A DNA stretch of 43,021 bases from JAKJEP01 sp964580995 (GCA_964580995.1 CAZOMV010000047.1:1-43021), one strand, 5' to 3'; shown: positions 24,223 to 33,296, counted from the stretch's first letter. The notes: generated from the letters alone by a model not told the origin. A program made the numbers and translations.

Positions 24223-26382
24223 TCATTTTCCCGCATGAATCGAATATAGCCTCTTGTTCGTTTCCTTCATGATATTTACCATATCGGAATAGGGTATATT
24301 GCAGATATCGACCAGACCGAAGTTATGGCTTTCGCCGGTATTGTCCGGATTACGGCCCAGCAGCACCTGATCGCGATACAAAAACCACATCGAACCCACC
24401 CAGTTCGGATGGGCAAACAGCTTTTCGTTAAATTTCTGGTAATGCAGCCCCCGCTCCTTCTGGCTGGCCACCTGGCAGCGAAACGGTTTGAAACCCCGCT
24501 GCGCCGTGGTAAAGCTGTATTCCCCCAGCAGCACCGGCTTATCGGCCGGCACGGCCAATGCCTGGACATAATTGGCCAGAATCCCGTCTGCCGCCAGCGG
24601 ATAATCATCCAGCATCATCGCATCGCAATAGGGAATACTGCCCCGCACCCACTCCGGACAGCACTTCCACCAGAGGACAAAACTCGAACCCAGAATCAGC
24701 CGCCCCGGATCATGTTTGTCCACCGCCTCGCGCCACAGGCGATAATACTGCCCGCTGGAAAGTTCAATAAAACGGGAAATCTCGTCTTTGAGGCTGTCCT
24801 TATAATCCGTCAAATCCGTCTCCAGCACCTCCTCAAACGACACCCACCGTGCCTGGCACTTCTGATTTAAAGCCTGAATATCCTTATACTGGCCCTGCAA
24901 CTGCCGGACGAATTCCTTTTTCGCCGGTTTGGCCGGCCGCGACTCCAGCACCGCCGTCGTCACCTCGCCATCCCACCACTCCTCATTCCCGATAGTAAAC
25001 CCGATGAAGTACGAATCCGACCCATAATCTCTGGCCAATTGCTTGACCCGGTTCTCTACCGCCGTCGGATAATACGGATCCCACGGGTCCGCCAGCCCGT
25101 TATAGCTGGCAAAATCAATCCCCTTCTCAATCTCCAGCCCCGCCACCTGAATAAACGGCAGCGGCCGGTCGCTGCCATCCTTGCTGGTCCATTTGCCCCT
25201 GCTGTTGAATCCCCAGTCGATCAGCCGCCGCTGCACCAGATTCTCAAACCGCCGACCGTAGTTCTCCGACCCGAAACCCCGGATCACATTCGCCCGGAAA
25301 AAGTTAAACCGCCAGATTCCTTTCTGCTCTATCCCCATCCACCCCACCGGCGGACTCCACCAGCACTCCGCAAACCTTCCCTCCCGCGGCGGCAATTCCG
25401 CAAAATCCTTCGCCATCTCCGGCCTGCCCGGATACTCCACGGTGTTCATATTCAGCCCGTCCTCGAAACCCACCCCGTCCACCGCAATCATCACAAACGG
25501 ATTGCCCGCCGGTGTGATAAACCACCAGCGACCGTTCATCTTCTCCAGCCGGAACTTCTCCCCCGCCTTGGCTTGAATCCCCAACGTGATATCTCCCCCA
25601 TACCGGTCAAACCGGTCCGGGTCCAGCTCCACATCCAGCAGATAATCCTCATCGTCATGGATCTTCTCCACCAGTTCTTTTTCATCCAGGATCTTGCCCG
25701 GCCACTCATCCCGCGTCCACTGCCCGAACGTATCCACCGCCGGTGCCTCCACCTGCCGGCGATACACCTCCTGCAGCGGCACAATACTAAACTCCCCCGC
25801 CGGCGTCTCCCCCCCTACCGTCACCGCCGTAATATCGACCTCCCCAATCTGTACATGATTCCACGGCGGCACACTAAACCGCAGCCGCAAAAATCGCGCC
25901 TTCACTTTCGTTTCCAGTTCCGCCGCCACATAAAGCCCTTCTTCGTGCGGATATTGGGCGGCCAGCCCCGGATGATCCATCGTATGCGAAAACAAATTAC
26001 CGTCCCCAGAAAACGACGCCTCAAAATAACAAATCCCCCACCACGCCGCCAGCCGGCTGCTCACCCGGATCGTCTGAATCTCCACCTCCTGCCCCAAATC
26101 CATCAGCACCACCCGCACATAACTGTTCTCCGGCGTCTGCGGCCAGGCAATAAACGCTCCCGGATCCTTCTGCCCCCCATCCATCAACACCCCCGTCCCA
26201 AACGGATGATATACCACCCCGATATCCCCGCCCGCTATCGGCGGATTCGCCGGCGGCGGCACATCATACGCATAAAATCCCGCCGTGCTCTTCTTACCGT
26301 TCAGATAATACGCCCCCTCCAGCGTCGCTGCCAACCAGCCTGAAATCCACAGCATCACTAATAAAATCGAAATCCGTTTCAT
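24223..26382 (-). CDS. Secreted clan GH-A hydrolase, agarase/GH50-like
   Basis: A 719-residue exported protein. The frame runs 35 codons further upstream into bioA, but the ATG at 26382 has AAAGGAAG six bases before it and begins a signal peptide (about residues 1-23). An N-terminal discoidin-like beta-sandwich spans about 75-190 (VRVVLMDLGQEVEIQTIRVSSR region). The catalytic barrel opens with GRWWFITPAGNPF (284-296), a hallmark of GH50-type agarases, then RLIDWGFNSRGKW, the probable acid/base glutamate in GFTIGNEEWW (N466-E467-E468), and the probable nucleophile E621 in LLGEYSF. The substrate could be agarose-like or another beta-galactan. It is 19 bp downstream of bioA, an odd operon partner. 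Confidence 0.72.
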   Translation of the reverse strand: MKRISILLVMLWISGWLAATLEGAYYLNGKKSTAGFYAYDVPPPANPPIAGGDIGVVYHPFGTGVLMDGGQKDPGAFIAWPQTPENSYVRVVLMDLGQEVEIQTIRVSSRLAAWWGICYFEASFSGDGNLFSHTMDHPGLAAQYPHEEGLYVAAELETKVKARFLRLRFSVPPWNHVQIGEVDITAVTVGGETPAGEFSIVPLQEVYRRQVEAPAVDTFGQWTRDEWPGKILDEKELVEKIHDDEDYLLDVELDPDRFDRYGGDITLGIQAKAGEKFRLEKMNGRWWFITPAGNPFVMIAVDGVGFEDGLNMNTVEYPGRPEMAKDFAELPPREGRFAECWWSPPVGWMGIEQKGIWRFNFFRANVIRGFGSENYGRRFENLVQRRLIDWGFNSRGKWTSKDGSDRPLPFIQVAGLEIEKGIDFASYNGLADPWDPYYPTAVENRVKQLARDYGSDSYFIGFTIGNEEWWDGEVTTAVLESRPAKPAKKEFVRQLQGQYKDIQALNQKCQARWVSFEEVLETDLTDYKDSLKDEISRFIELSSGQYYRLWREAVDKHDPGRLILGSSFVLWWKCCPEWVRGSIPYCDAMMLDDYPLAADGILANYVQALAVPADKPVLLGEYSFTTAQRGFKPFRCQVASQKERGLHYQKFNEKLFAHPNWVGSMWFLYRDQVLLGRNPDNTGESHNFGLVDICNIPYSDMVNIMKETNKRLYSIHAGK

Positions 26383-26401
26383 TTGACTTCCTTTATCGCA
26401 T

Positions 26402-27784
26402 CTACAGCCTGGACACCATCTCCGGCAGTTCCTTTTTAACCGATTCAGCAATAATTGCCAATAACTTTTCCAGTGTCTCCAGTTCAATCCCCAGCGGCGG
26501 CATAATCACCAGCACATTCCCCAGCGGCCGCAGGATCACCCCCTTACCCCGCATCGCCTGACACAACCGCGCTCCCACCCGCAGCCCCGGCTCAAACTCC
26601 CGCCCGCTCCCCTTATCCGCCACCAGCTCGATCCCCGCCATCATCCCCCGCTGCCGCGCATCCCCCACATAATCCAGAGCCGCCATTCCCTCCAGATACC
26701 GCCGTATCAATTCGATTTTCCCCGGCAACTGCCCCAGCGTATCCTCCTGCCCAAACACCTCCAGGCTGGCCAGCGCCGCCGCACACCCCAGCGCATTGCC
26801 GGTGTAAGTATGCCCGTGATAAAAAGTTGTGTCGATCCACGGCTCCCGCAAAAAGGCCTCGAACACCTTCTCGCTCGCCAGCGTCGCCGCCAGCGGCAGA
26901 TACCCGCCCGTCAATCCCTTCGCCACACACATCAGGTCCGGCTCCACCCCCTCCTGCTCACAGGCGAACATCGTCCCCGTCCTGCCAAACCCCGTCGCCA
27001 CCTCATCCGCAATCAGCAGCGTATCATACTCCCGCGCCAGCCGCGCCGCCCCCGCCAGAAACCCCGCCGGATGCACCAGTATCCCCGCCGCCCCCTGCAC
27101 CAGTGGCTCCACCACCATTGCCGCAATCTTCCCCGCCTGCTGCCGCAACACCTTTTCCATCTCCGCCAGACCATGTTCCCGGCACTCCGCCGCCGTCCCG
27201 TCAAACCGGTACGGATGCGGACTCTCCGTAAAATGAGCCTTAAACGTCAGCGGCCCGAAGATCCGGTGAAAGATCTCGATCCCCCCCACGCTCACCGACC
27301 CCATCGTATCCCCATGATACGATTGCTTCAACGCGATAAAACTCGTCCGCCCCCCCTGCCCCAAATTGCGCCAATATTGAAACGCCATCTTCAGGGCGAT
27401 CTCGACCGACGTCGCCCCGCTGTCCGAGTAAAACACGCGGCTTAGCCCTTTCGGGCTGATCTCCACCAATCGTTTCGCCAGCGCAATCGCCGGCTCACAC
27501 GTCAGCCCCAGCAGTGTACTGTGCGCGATCTTCCCCAACTGCTCCTGAATCGCCGCATTGATATGCGGATGATTATGCCCGTGCACATTGCACCATAGCG
27601 ACGACACCCCGTCAATATACCGCCGTTCCTCCGTATCTATCAGATACACTCCCTCCCCCCGCACAATGATCAGAGGCTCATCCGCCAGCCACAACCCCAT
27701 TGCCGTAAACGGATGCCATAAATACTGCTTATCCCACTGCTGCCACTGCTTCGTATTCATCATTTCTTTCTTTTCCAACACCAT
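26402..27784 (-). CDS. bioA: Adenosylmethionine-8-amino-7-oxononanoate aminotransferase
   Basis: A 460-residue PLP enzyme of biotin synthesis that makes 7,8-diaminononanoate from KAPA with S-adenosylmethionine as amino donor. BioA traits are WHPFTAMG (23-30), SSLWCNVHGHNHP (61-73), YHGDTMG, the PLP aspartate in ADEVATGFGRTG (D260), and the Schiff-base lysine K289 in CVAKGLTGG. Length is normal. The start at 27784 has GGAGG five bases upstream, stronger than the inner ATGs. No other biotin gene is nearby. It leads a minus-strand run followed by the GH50-like hydrolase. A TATAAT is present at 27859-27854 on its strand but with no good -35. Confidence 0.93.
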   Translation of the reverse strand: MVLEKKEMMNTKQWQQWDKQYLWHPFTAMGLWLADEPLIIVRGEGVYLIDTEERRYIDGVSSLWCNVHGHNHPHINAAIQEQLGKIAHSTLLGLTCEPAIALAKRLVEISPKGLSRVFYSDSGATSVEIALKMAFQYWRNLGQGGRTSFIALKQSYHGDTMGSVSVGGIEIFHRIFGPLTFKAHFTESPHPYRFDGTAAECREHGLAEMEKVLRQQAGKIAAMVVEPLVQGAAGILVHPAGFLAGAARLAREYDTLLIADEVATGFGRTGTMFACEQEGVEPDLMCVAKGLTGGYLPLAATLASEKVFEAFLREPWIDTTFYHGHTYTGNALGCAAALASLEVFGQEDTLGQLPGKIELIRRYLEGMAALDYVGDARQRGMMAGIELVADKGSGREFEPGLRVGARLCQAMRGKGVILRPLGNVLVIMPPLGIELETLEKLLAIIAESVKKELPEMVSRL

Positions 27785-27871
27785 TTTACCTCCGCCATCT
27801 TATACCCCCTTCCCCCCATCCTTGTCGAGCCGTAAATTCCGAACTTCAAACATATTATACTAACCATCCTC

Positions 27872-27900
27872 TTGACAACACTCCTCATATCATTTATACT
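27872..27900 (+). promoter_or_regulatory. Consensus sigma70-like promoter of the small membrane protein gene
   Basis: TTGACA at 27872-27877 and TATACT at 27895-27900 with a 17-bp spacer. Transcription should begin near 27907, which rules out the in-frame TTG at 27907 as start and supports the ATG at 27937. Confidence 0.75.
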
Positions 27901-27936
27901 GACCAATTGATTCATAAATCATTTTCGAGACTTGTT

Positions 27937-28434
27937 ATGGAAAAAACTAATAAAGTACCCCAAACCAATACTTCTACCCATTCGAAACATGGAAAGCGAC
28001 AATGGTTATTTTATCTGTTGATATTCTGGATTCTGGGAAAAACCGTGGGTTGTCTGACCTTAATCCCTCATCCCTGGGGGCCCAAAGTGCAAGCCTCTTT
28101 ACCGAATGGGGATATTGTGTATTTCCAGTCACGAAGCATTGGCAGAGAAACGGATGATCGCTTGACTCTGATTACCTTCACCGATGATATACGATATGAT
28201 TTCTGGGTAGATCAGATTCACGCCGGTTTTGGCCGTGTCATTATAAAACTCAAAGAGGATGGTACGGGTATATGGATTGAATCCGATGGGAAAGTCGGCG
28301 CCTCATTAGATTTGACTATCCGGGAATTTAGACCGGAATACAGCTCCCAATTCACCTGGGCCAAATTGGGAGAAGGCAAAATCATAGCCGATGGACAAAC
28401 AGGCAATCCATTTAATCTATTTTTACCCTGGTAG
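27937..28434 (+). CDS. Hypothetical membrane-anchored protein
   Basis: A 165-residue protein of unknown family. After a polar, Lys-rich start it has one hydrophobic segment (about residues 28-47) ending in GKTVGCLTL, which could be a membrane anchor; the Cys is not in a standard lipobox. The rest is a beta-rich soluble domain with many charged residues (VYFQSRSIGRETDDRLTL, then DDIRYDFWVDQIHAG and IIKLKEDGTGIWIE). It has its own near-consensus promoter 37 bp upstream and stands alone, divergent from bioA. A weak binding site (CGAG) precedes the ATG. Confidence 0.7.
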   Translation: MEKTNKVPQTNTSTHSKHGKRQWLFYLLIFWILGKTVGCLTLIPHPWGPKVQASLPNGDIVYFQSRSIGRETDDRLTLITFTDDIRYDFWVDQIHAGFGRVIIKLKEDGTGIWIESDGKVGASLDLTIREFRPEYSSQFTWAKLGEGKIIADGQTGNPFNLFLPW

Positions 28435-28666
28435 TTTATAAAACATTCACAATTTTGACGACTACCCTCAACCCTCCTATATTGTCGACACCTCCTCAAA
28501 AGCGCCAGCCCACGGGGGGAAACCGGTGTTCCATGCTCTCGGAGCCGCTGGATCAACTGATAAAAGGACAGACCCTCTGATTTATGAGGCGGTTGGGGTT
28601 CATTTCTATGTCCGCTGTAGCGTATTTTAAAGCGGCCAACTTTTTGAAGTCAAACCATAATGTGGT
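28435..28666. other. Intergenic DNA next to a gene remnant
   Basis: No gene supported. It adjoins the chimeric remnant at 28667-28993. Short ORFs on both strands here look random. Confidence 0.4.
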
Positions 28667-28993
28667 TTATAGCAACGCCAATATCCCGCCATCCACATAA
28701 ACAATCTGCCCCGTCACAAAGCTGCTGGCCTCCGAAGAGAGAAACACCGCCGCCCCCACCAACTCCTCCGGCTCGCCCCAGCGGTTCATCGGTGTCCGCG
28801 CCAGCATCCACTTATTAAAGGTCTCATCCGAGCTGGCTTTTTGCTGCATCCCCCAACGCCCCGATTCCTCCATCTGCCCCAGATAGGAAATGACACGCTG
28901 ACGAGGACCGCGGCAGGTACGATAGGATTCCACCAACGCCCAGTAGCCGTGCCGCTTGCCGTTCTTTTGCCGATAACAGGGCCGAATAAACAT
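28667..28993 (-). pseudogene. Chimeric remnant: transposase N-terminus joined to dehydrogenase C-terminus
   Basis: An open frame of 108 codons made of two unrelated parts. Residues 1 to about 53 (MFIRPCYRQKNGKRHGYW, LVESYRTCRGPRQRVISYLG) match the start of IS1634/IS4-type transposases. Residues about 54 to 108 match the end of a classical short-chain dehydrogenase of the gluconate 5-dehydrogenase/KduD type (RWGEPEELVGAAVFLSSEAS and FVTGQIVYVDGG). The dehydrogenase lacks its Rossmann nucleotide-binding site and catalytic Tyr-Lys, and the transposase lacks all catalytic residues, so neither activity can exist. Most likely an insertion sequence entered a dehydrogenase gene and a deletion fused the ends in frame. 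The neighbouring sugar genes suggest the lost dehydrogenase was also catabolic. Confidence 0.8.
28834..28993 (-). mobile_element. 5' remnant of an IS1634/IS4-type transposase gene
   Basis: Only the first ~53 codons of the transposase remain. No inverted repeats or target duplication could be recognised on either side, so the rest of the element has been deleted. Confidence 0.6.
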
Positions 28994-29197
28994 GCCCGTA
29001 TTATCCGGCAGGCGGTAATGGATTCAAGAGGCCTGGTCTTCACTACAACGGCTTTGGGAATGGTTCGGCACCACCCAACTCCGTTTTTAACCCAAAATCA
29101 CCGATAATTTTTTTCAATTAATTCCTTTTTGCCAACTACTACGGACTTGGGTTAGATAGTTATGATAAAGTAATTTTTGCACCCCACGAGAAACTAT

Positions 29198-30343
29198 TTA
29201 TAGTCCACGAGGTAAATAATTCTGCTGAAATACTTCTGTCAGGTAATCCCAGAGCGCGGTTTTGGTTCCATCGGGGCGGATGAGCCAGTGGCCGACCATG
29301 TTTTCATTTTGGGGACGTCCTTCGTAGGGTTTTACCACGACATCGCAGTATAAATCCCAGACGCAGACATACTGCACGCCGAAATCGAAGGCGGTCTGGA
29401 GTTTTTCCTTAATAATACGCATCCGATTGTCTTCGCCTCCGTAGGTTTCCGGCCAGCCGAATTCGCCGAGAAAGATATTGTCCGCGCCGTAGAATTCGCT
29501 GTCCGGGGCCTTCTCTTTGATATAGTCCAATACCTTGCGGAAGGTCGCGGCATCTTTGTCCATGGCTTCATAGGCGGAATAGGAATACAGGTCGCAATGG
29601 GTGTAAGGCAGCACATCATTGGCCATGGAAGGGCGGCCGCTGATGGCCTTGAAGACCCGGTTCAGCTCGGTGGCGTGCATGACCCAAACGCCATCCATAC
29701 CGACCTCGGCTCTTGCCCGGTCCACCCCGTCCTGCCGGGCATTGAGCCAGTCGATCGAACCGCGGATCGCCACCGGATCGGCGGTCTTGTTTTCGTCGGG
29801 GGCCGGGGTCAACACCCAGTCGCCTTCCCAATTTTGGAATATAAAGGTTTTGCCGGTTCCGCGGTATTTCGTCAGCAGATATTTGGTAAATTCATAGAAG
29901 GAATCCTGTTCCCGCTGGATATCTTCCGGCGTCATGCCGTTGGTAAAATAGAGAATGTGGCGGTCACCCGGGGTAAAGGCCATCAGAACATAGGTTTGGA
30001 AAGGTTTAGCGAAGACCTGTTGGAAATAGGGGGTTTCGGCAGCCTCCACCAGGCTATGGATCTCCGGCCAATTCATGTGGAAAGGATAGTAGGTCTCCAG
30101 CTTATCGCGGATGACCAGCTTGATGGTGCGGCTGCCCAGTTCCAGAATCCGGTCCGCGCCTTCATTGAGATAATCCTGGTCGGTGAACTGGTAAAAGCCG
30201 TTGATATGGCAGATGCCTATTCGGTCACGCAAATCTTTTTGGGGCGCAATCGGGAATCGGTTCTCGGCAGTGCAGCCGCAGATCAGTGCCAGGGAGATTC
30301 CTATCCCCCCCAGGACTCCTATTCTCTTTATTTGATTACGCAT
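29198..30343 (-). CDS. Lipoprotein with a glycoside-hydrolase-like (GH-A) fold
   Basis: A 381-residue protein with an N-terminal lipoprotein signal: basic start, hydrophobic stretch and ICGC lipobox (Cys at about residue 24). The rest looks like a TIM-barrel hydrolase: IFQNWEGDW could carry the acid/base Glu, and the FLGEFGWPE strand could carry the nucleophile Glu, at a spacing usual for clan GH-A. Late aromatic strands (QYVCVWDLYC) fit barrel strand 8. I do not recognise a defined family. The start has AAAGGG seven bases upstream. It is the third gene of a minus-strand operon after an MFS sugar transporter and an aminotransferase (43 bp gap), suggesting that it trims the sugar that is then imported. 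Confidence 0.65.
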   Translation of the reverse strand: MRNQIKRIGVLGGIGISLALICGCTAENRFPIAPQKDLRDRIGICHINGFYQFTDQDYLNEGADRILELGSRTIKLVIRDKLETYYPFHMNWPEIHSLVEAAETPYFQQVFAKPFQTYVLMAFTPGDRHILYFTNGMTPEDIQREQDSFYEFTKYLLTKYRGTGKTFIFQNWEGDWVLTPAPDENKTADPVAIRGSIDWLNARQDGVDRARAEVGMDGVWVMHATELNRVFKAISGRPSMANDVLPYTHCDLYSYSAYEAMDKDAATFRKVLDYIKEKAPDSEFYGADNIFLGEFGWPETYGGEDNRMRIIKEKLQTAFDFGVQYVCVWDLYCDVVVKPYEGRPQNENMVGHWLIRPDGTKTALWDYLTEVFQQNYLPRGL

Positions 30344-30386
30344 TAGTACCCTTTCGCAGGTATCGGTTTCATGAAGGTTTCGACGC

Positions 30387-31769
30387 TTATGAGTAACCTA
30401 ATTCCTTTTCCGTCTCGCCTATCGCCTCGTCAATCATATCCAGGCCTTTCAGGAGCATGTCATCTTCCATGATAATCGGCGGACTCATACGCAGGATGTG
30501 GCCGGCGGGGATCCAGGCCAGTCCTTTGCGAAAGGCCTTCTGATAGACCAGCTCGCCGGCTTTGTTCAGCGGCTCTTTGGTGCCTTTGTCCTTCACCAGC
30601 TCGATGCCCATCAGGCAGCCTTTGGCCCGGACATCACCGACGATGGCATGTTCCTTTTTCATTTTTTCCATCCGCTTCTGGGCGATTTCCCCCAGATGCA
30701 GGGATCGGGCCAGCAGATTTTCCTCTTCAATCGCTTCGATGCTGGCCAGGGCGGCGGCACAGGCCATGGGATTGCCGCCGTAGCTGCTGGAGGCGGAGAT
30801 GGATTCGAAGGATTCTTTGTAGGGTTCCCGTACCGCCACGCAGGTGACCGGAAAGCCGTTGCCGAAACCTTTGCCCAGCGTGACCACATCCGGCAGGACA
30901 TCCCAGTGCTGCGAACAGAGCCATTTCCCGGTTCGGCCCATACTGGTCAGCACTTCATCACACATCAGCAGAATCTTGTTCTGATCGCATAATTTCCGCA
31001 GCTTGGGGAAAAAGTCATCCGGCGGGATGACCGAACCGCCCCAGCCCTGGATGGGTTCCAGGACAAAAGCGGCCACCTGGCCGGCGGTTCCCTTGTCCAG
31101 ATATTCCTCGTAAAAGCTGATATAACGATCCGTATCGATGGTGCCGTCCGCCTTCGTCCAGTGCGGCCGGTAGGGATTGGGATGGGGGACCATATGGAAG
31201 CCGGGGGCACGCGTTGGGCCGTACACTTTGGAACGGATATGGCCCAGCGAGACGCCGCCGTAGGTTTTGCCGTGAAAATCGTAGAAACAGGAAATCATTT
31301 CGTGCTGGCCGGTAGCCGCCCGGCACACCCGCTGGCCGGCCTCCACGGCGGTCGTGCCGGAATCGTACAGTTGAAATCCCGACAAATCCCCGGGGAGAAT
31401 TTCCGCCAGTTTTTCCATCAACTGAGTTTTGATCGGAGTGGTAAAATCATGGCAATTCATCAGAATACCGGCGTATTTCTGAACGGCTTCGGTTACTTTG
31501 GGATGGCAATGCCCCAGCGTGGTGACATAGATGCCGGAGGAGAAATCGATATATTGGTTACCGTCCACATCCGTCAGGACGCAGCCCTTGCCGGATTCAA
31601 ACACCACCGGGAACAGCTTGACCTGACCGCTGAGGCCCTTGAAGTAACGGGTACAACGGGTATGATACGAGCGGCTCTGGGGACCGGGGGGGGTTACGGC
31701 AATATGGGGAACATCCTGTAGATTCACGTGGGACCATGACTGTAAAGCAGAACTTGATTTGGGACTCAT
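30387..31769 (-). CDS. Class III PLP aminotransferase (GabT/aspartate aminotransferase family)
   Basis: A 460-residue aminotransferase of the omega-amino-acid type. Signs are the VLTDVDGNQYIDFSSGI start of the fold, LYDSGTTAVEAG, the PLP-binding aspartate D271 in MCDEVLTSMGRTG, and the Schiff-base lysine K300 in TLGKGFGNGFPV. The N-terminus resembles 4-aminobutyrate and diaminobutyrate aminotransferases, but the substrate cannot be read from sequence. It is placed between an MFS sugar transporter (37 bp upstream) and a lipoprotein hydrolase (43 bp downstream), under a promoter carrying the shared DeoR-type motif, so an amino sugar or a sugar-derived aldehyde may be the real substrate. GGAG lies nine bases before the ATG. 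Confidence 0.88.
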   Translation of the reverse strand: MSPKSSSALQSWSHVNLQDVPHIAVTPPGPQSRSYHTRCTRYFKGLSGQVKLFPVVFESGKGCVLTDVDGNQYIDFSSGIYVTTLGHCHPKVTEAVQKYAGILMNCHDFTTPIKTQLMEKLAEILPGDLSGFQLYDSGTTAVEAGQRVCRAATGQHEMISCFYDFHGKTYGGVSLGHIRSKVYGPTRAPGFHMVPHPNPYRPHWTKADGTIDTDRYISFYEEYLDKGTAGQVAAFVLEPIQGWGGSVIPPDDFFPKLRKLCDQNKILLMCDEVLTSMGRTGKWLCSQHWDVLPDVVTLGKGFGNGFPVTCVAVREPYKESFESISASSSYGGNPMACAAALASIEAIEEENLLARSLHLGEIAQKRMEKMKKEHAIVGDVRAKGCLMGIELVKDKGTKEPLNKAGELVYQKAFRKGLAWIPAGHILRMSPPIIMEDDMLLKGLDMIDEAIGETEKELGYS

Positions 31770-31806
31770 TTATATAACTCCATTATTTTCAGACAGACGG
31801 GACTGT

Positions 31807-33183
31807 TCATTTGCTTTTCCGCTCTTTGTATTCCAGCCAGAACCTGCCGATTTCTTCCAGGGATAAATCCTTGGTTTCCGGCAGCATCTTCCATACGAAT
31901 AAAACACAGCAAAGACATATCCCAGCAAATATGCCATAGGCCCCGGCGGGCGAGTGGAAGGTACGCTGGAACCAGTCGGTGATCATCGGAAAAAACTGGG
32001 CACAGCAGGAGGAGGAAACCCAGAAAAACAGCCCCACCAGACTCATCGCCTTGCCGCGTATCCGGTTGGGATAAATTTCGGACAAGATGACCCAACTCAG
32101 CGGCGCCAGGGTCAGGGTGAAAGAACCGGTCCCCCCAAACATAGCCAGCAGTGTATAAACCGATGACATCTTGTAATGGAAGGTCAAGCCCAGAAAAATA
32201 TGTGCCAACGCCATGCAAAACACTCCCACCAGCAGAATCGGCCTTCTACCAAACCGGCCTATCAGCCAAAACGCAAAAACTGTGGTACTGAAAATCCACA
32301 AATTAATATACATGGTATTCAGAATCGCGTTGGTAGCACTTCCGATTCCCGCGTCCATAAGGATGGTCGGCCCGTACATTAACATCATGTTAACCCCATT
32401 AATCTGCGAAAAAACCATCAGAGCAATACCGATCAACAAGGCCCGGCGGATCCCCGGTCGAAATAATTCCATAAAATGACCGGTTTCCCGGCTCAGTTCC
32501 TCGTTGATTTCCCGCAGTTCCTTTTCCGCCTGCATCCGCCCATTGATTTTCGTCAATACCTCCAGCGCTTTCTGCTGCTTATTTTTTCCCGCCAGCCAAC
32601 GCGGGCTGCCGGGAACAAAATACAATCCCGCCATCAAGAGTACCACCGGAAGAGCCTGCGAGCCAAACATCCACCGCCAATGGCCGCCAAAGGATAGCAA
32701 ATAGGAAACAATAACCGCTAAGTTGATACCAATCACAATGGAAAGCTGATTCACCGTTACCAGGCGGCCCCGCAGTCTGACAGGAGATATTTCGGCAATA
32801 TACATGGGGGATACGACGGTGGATAGCCCCACTCCTATACCGCCCAGCATCCTCCATATGATAAATTGCACGATATCGGGGGCAAAGGCCGAACCGACTG
32901 TGGAAACCATATAGCATAGGGCGGCAACAAACATACTTTTTTTGCGACCTACAGCATCCGCCAGCCATAAACCCAGTAGAGACCCTGAGATACTGCCCCA
33001 ATACGCGCAACTAACTGTCAGGCCCTTCATAAACGGACTCAGATGAAATTGCTCTTCCAGAAATATAATAGCCCCAGAAATCAGGGAAAGATCGTAGCCG
33101 AACAAAAAACCGCCTATGGCTGCAACTAGAGAAATTACATAGACATAGGAGTTGTTCGCCTTGCCATCCATATTTTCGTTCAT
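31807..33183 (-). CDS. MFS sugar porter (SP family)
   Basis: A 458-residue inner-membrane transporter with twelve predicted helices. It carries SP-family signatures: FLFGYDLSLISGA after helix 1, DAVGRKK in loop 2-3, RMLGGIGVGLSTVV, PGSPRWLAGK before the central loop, SQINGVNMMLMYGP in helix 7, RFGRRPILL in loop 8-9 and LPETKDLSLEEI at the end. Such proteins import hexoses or pentoses with a proton. The ATG at 33183 is used; a TTG twelve bases upstream is in frame. It opens the operon with an aminotransferase and a lipoprotein hydrolase. The promoter overlaps a motif shared with the DeoR and isomerase promoters. Confidence 0.93.
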   Translation of the reverse strand: MNENMDGKANNSYVYVISLVAAIGGFLFGYDLSLISGAIIFLEEQFHLSPFMKGLTVSCAYWGSISGSLLGLWLADAVGRKKSMFVAALCYMVSTVGSAFAPDIVQFIIWRMLGGIGVGLSTVVSPMYIAEISPVRLRGRLVTVNQLSIVIGINLAVIVSYLLSFGGHWRWMFGSQALPVVLLMAGLYFVPGSPRWLAGKNKQQKALEVLTKINGRMQAEKELREINEELSRETGHFMELFRPGIRRALLIGIALMVFSQINGVNMMLMYGPTILMDAGIGSATNAILNTMYINLWIFSTTVFAFWLIGRFGRRPILLVGVFCMALAHIFLGLTFHYKMSSVYTLLAMFGGTGSFTLTLAPLSWVILSEIYPNRIRGKAMSLVGLFFWVSSSCCAQFFPMITDWFQRTFHSPAGAYGIFAGICLCCVLFVWKMLPETKDLSLEEIGRFWLEYKERKSK

Positions 33184-33260
33184 CGTACTATCCAATTCCA
33201 GTAGGGGACAAACTTTTATTGTTAATATATACCGGCAAAATTAGTTTGTATATGTTTATA

Positions 33261-33286
33261 TGACATAAATATCACATAATCTAACA
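33261..33286 (-). promoter_or_regulatory. Putative DeoR-type operator, transporter operon
   Basis: On the minus strand the core TGTTAGATTATGTGATATTT is followed by ATGTCA. It is nearly the same as the site at 34144-34167 and overlaps the predicted promoter. The wider stretch to 33295 is also bounded by TGACAT and ATGTCA arms. Confidence 0.6.
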
Positions 33287-33296
33287 ATAATGTCAA
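33268..33296 (-). promoter_or_regulatory. Predicted promoter of the transporter operon
   Basis: On the minus strand, TTGACA at 33296-33291 and GATATT at 33273-33268 with a 17-bp spacer. The operator-like motif fills the spacer and -10, which suits repression by blocking polymerase. Confidence 0.55.

Noticed and set aside
25039..26343. Long plus-strand ORF of 434 codons rich in Arg, Pro and His
   Set aside because: Antisense of the GH50-like gene; the composition is typical of shadow frames in GC-rich codon-biased genes.
26810..27445. Plus-strand ORFs rich in Arg and Pro over bioA
   Set aside because: Antisense shadows; bioA has full family motifs on the other strand.
28218..28556. A 112-codon minus-strand ORF next to the chimeric remnant
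   Set aside because: Largely antisense to the small membrane protein gene; no resemblance to a transposase or dehydrogenase part that would extend the remnant.
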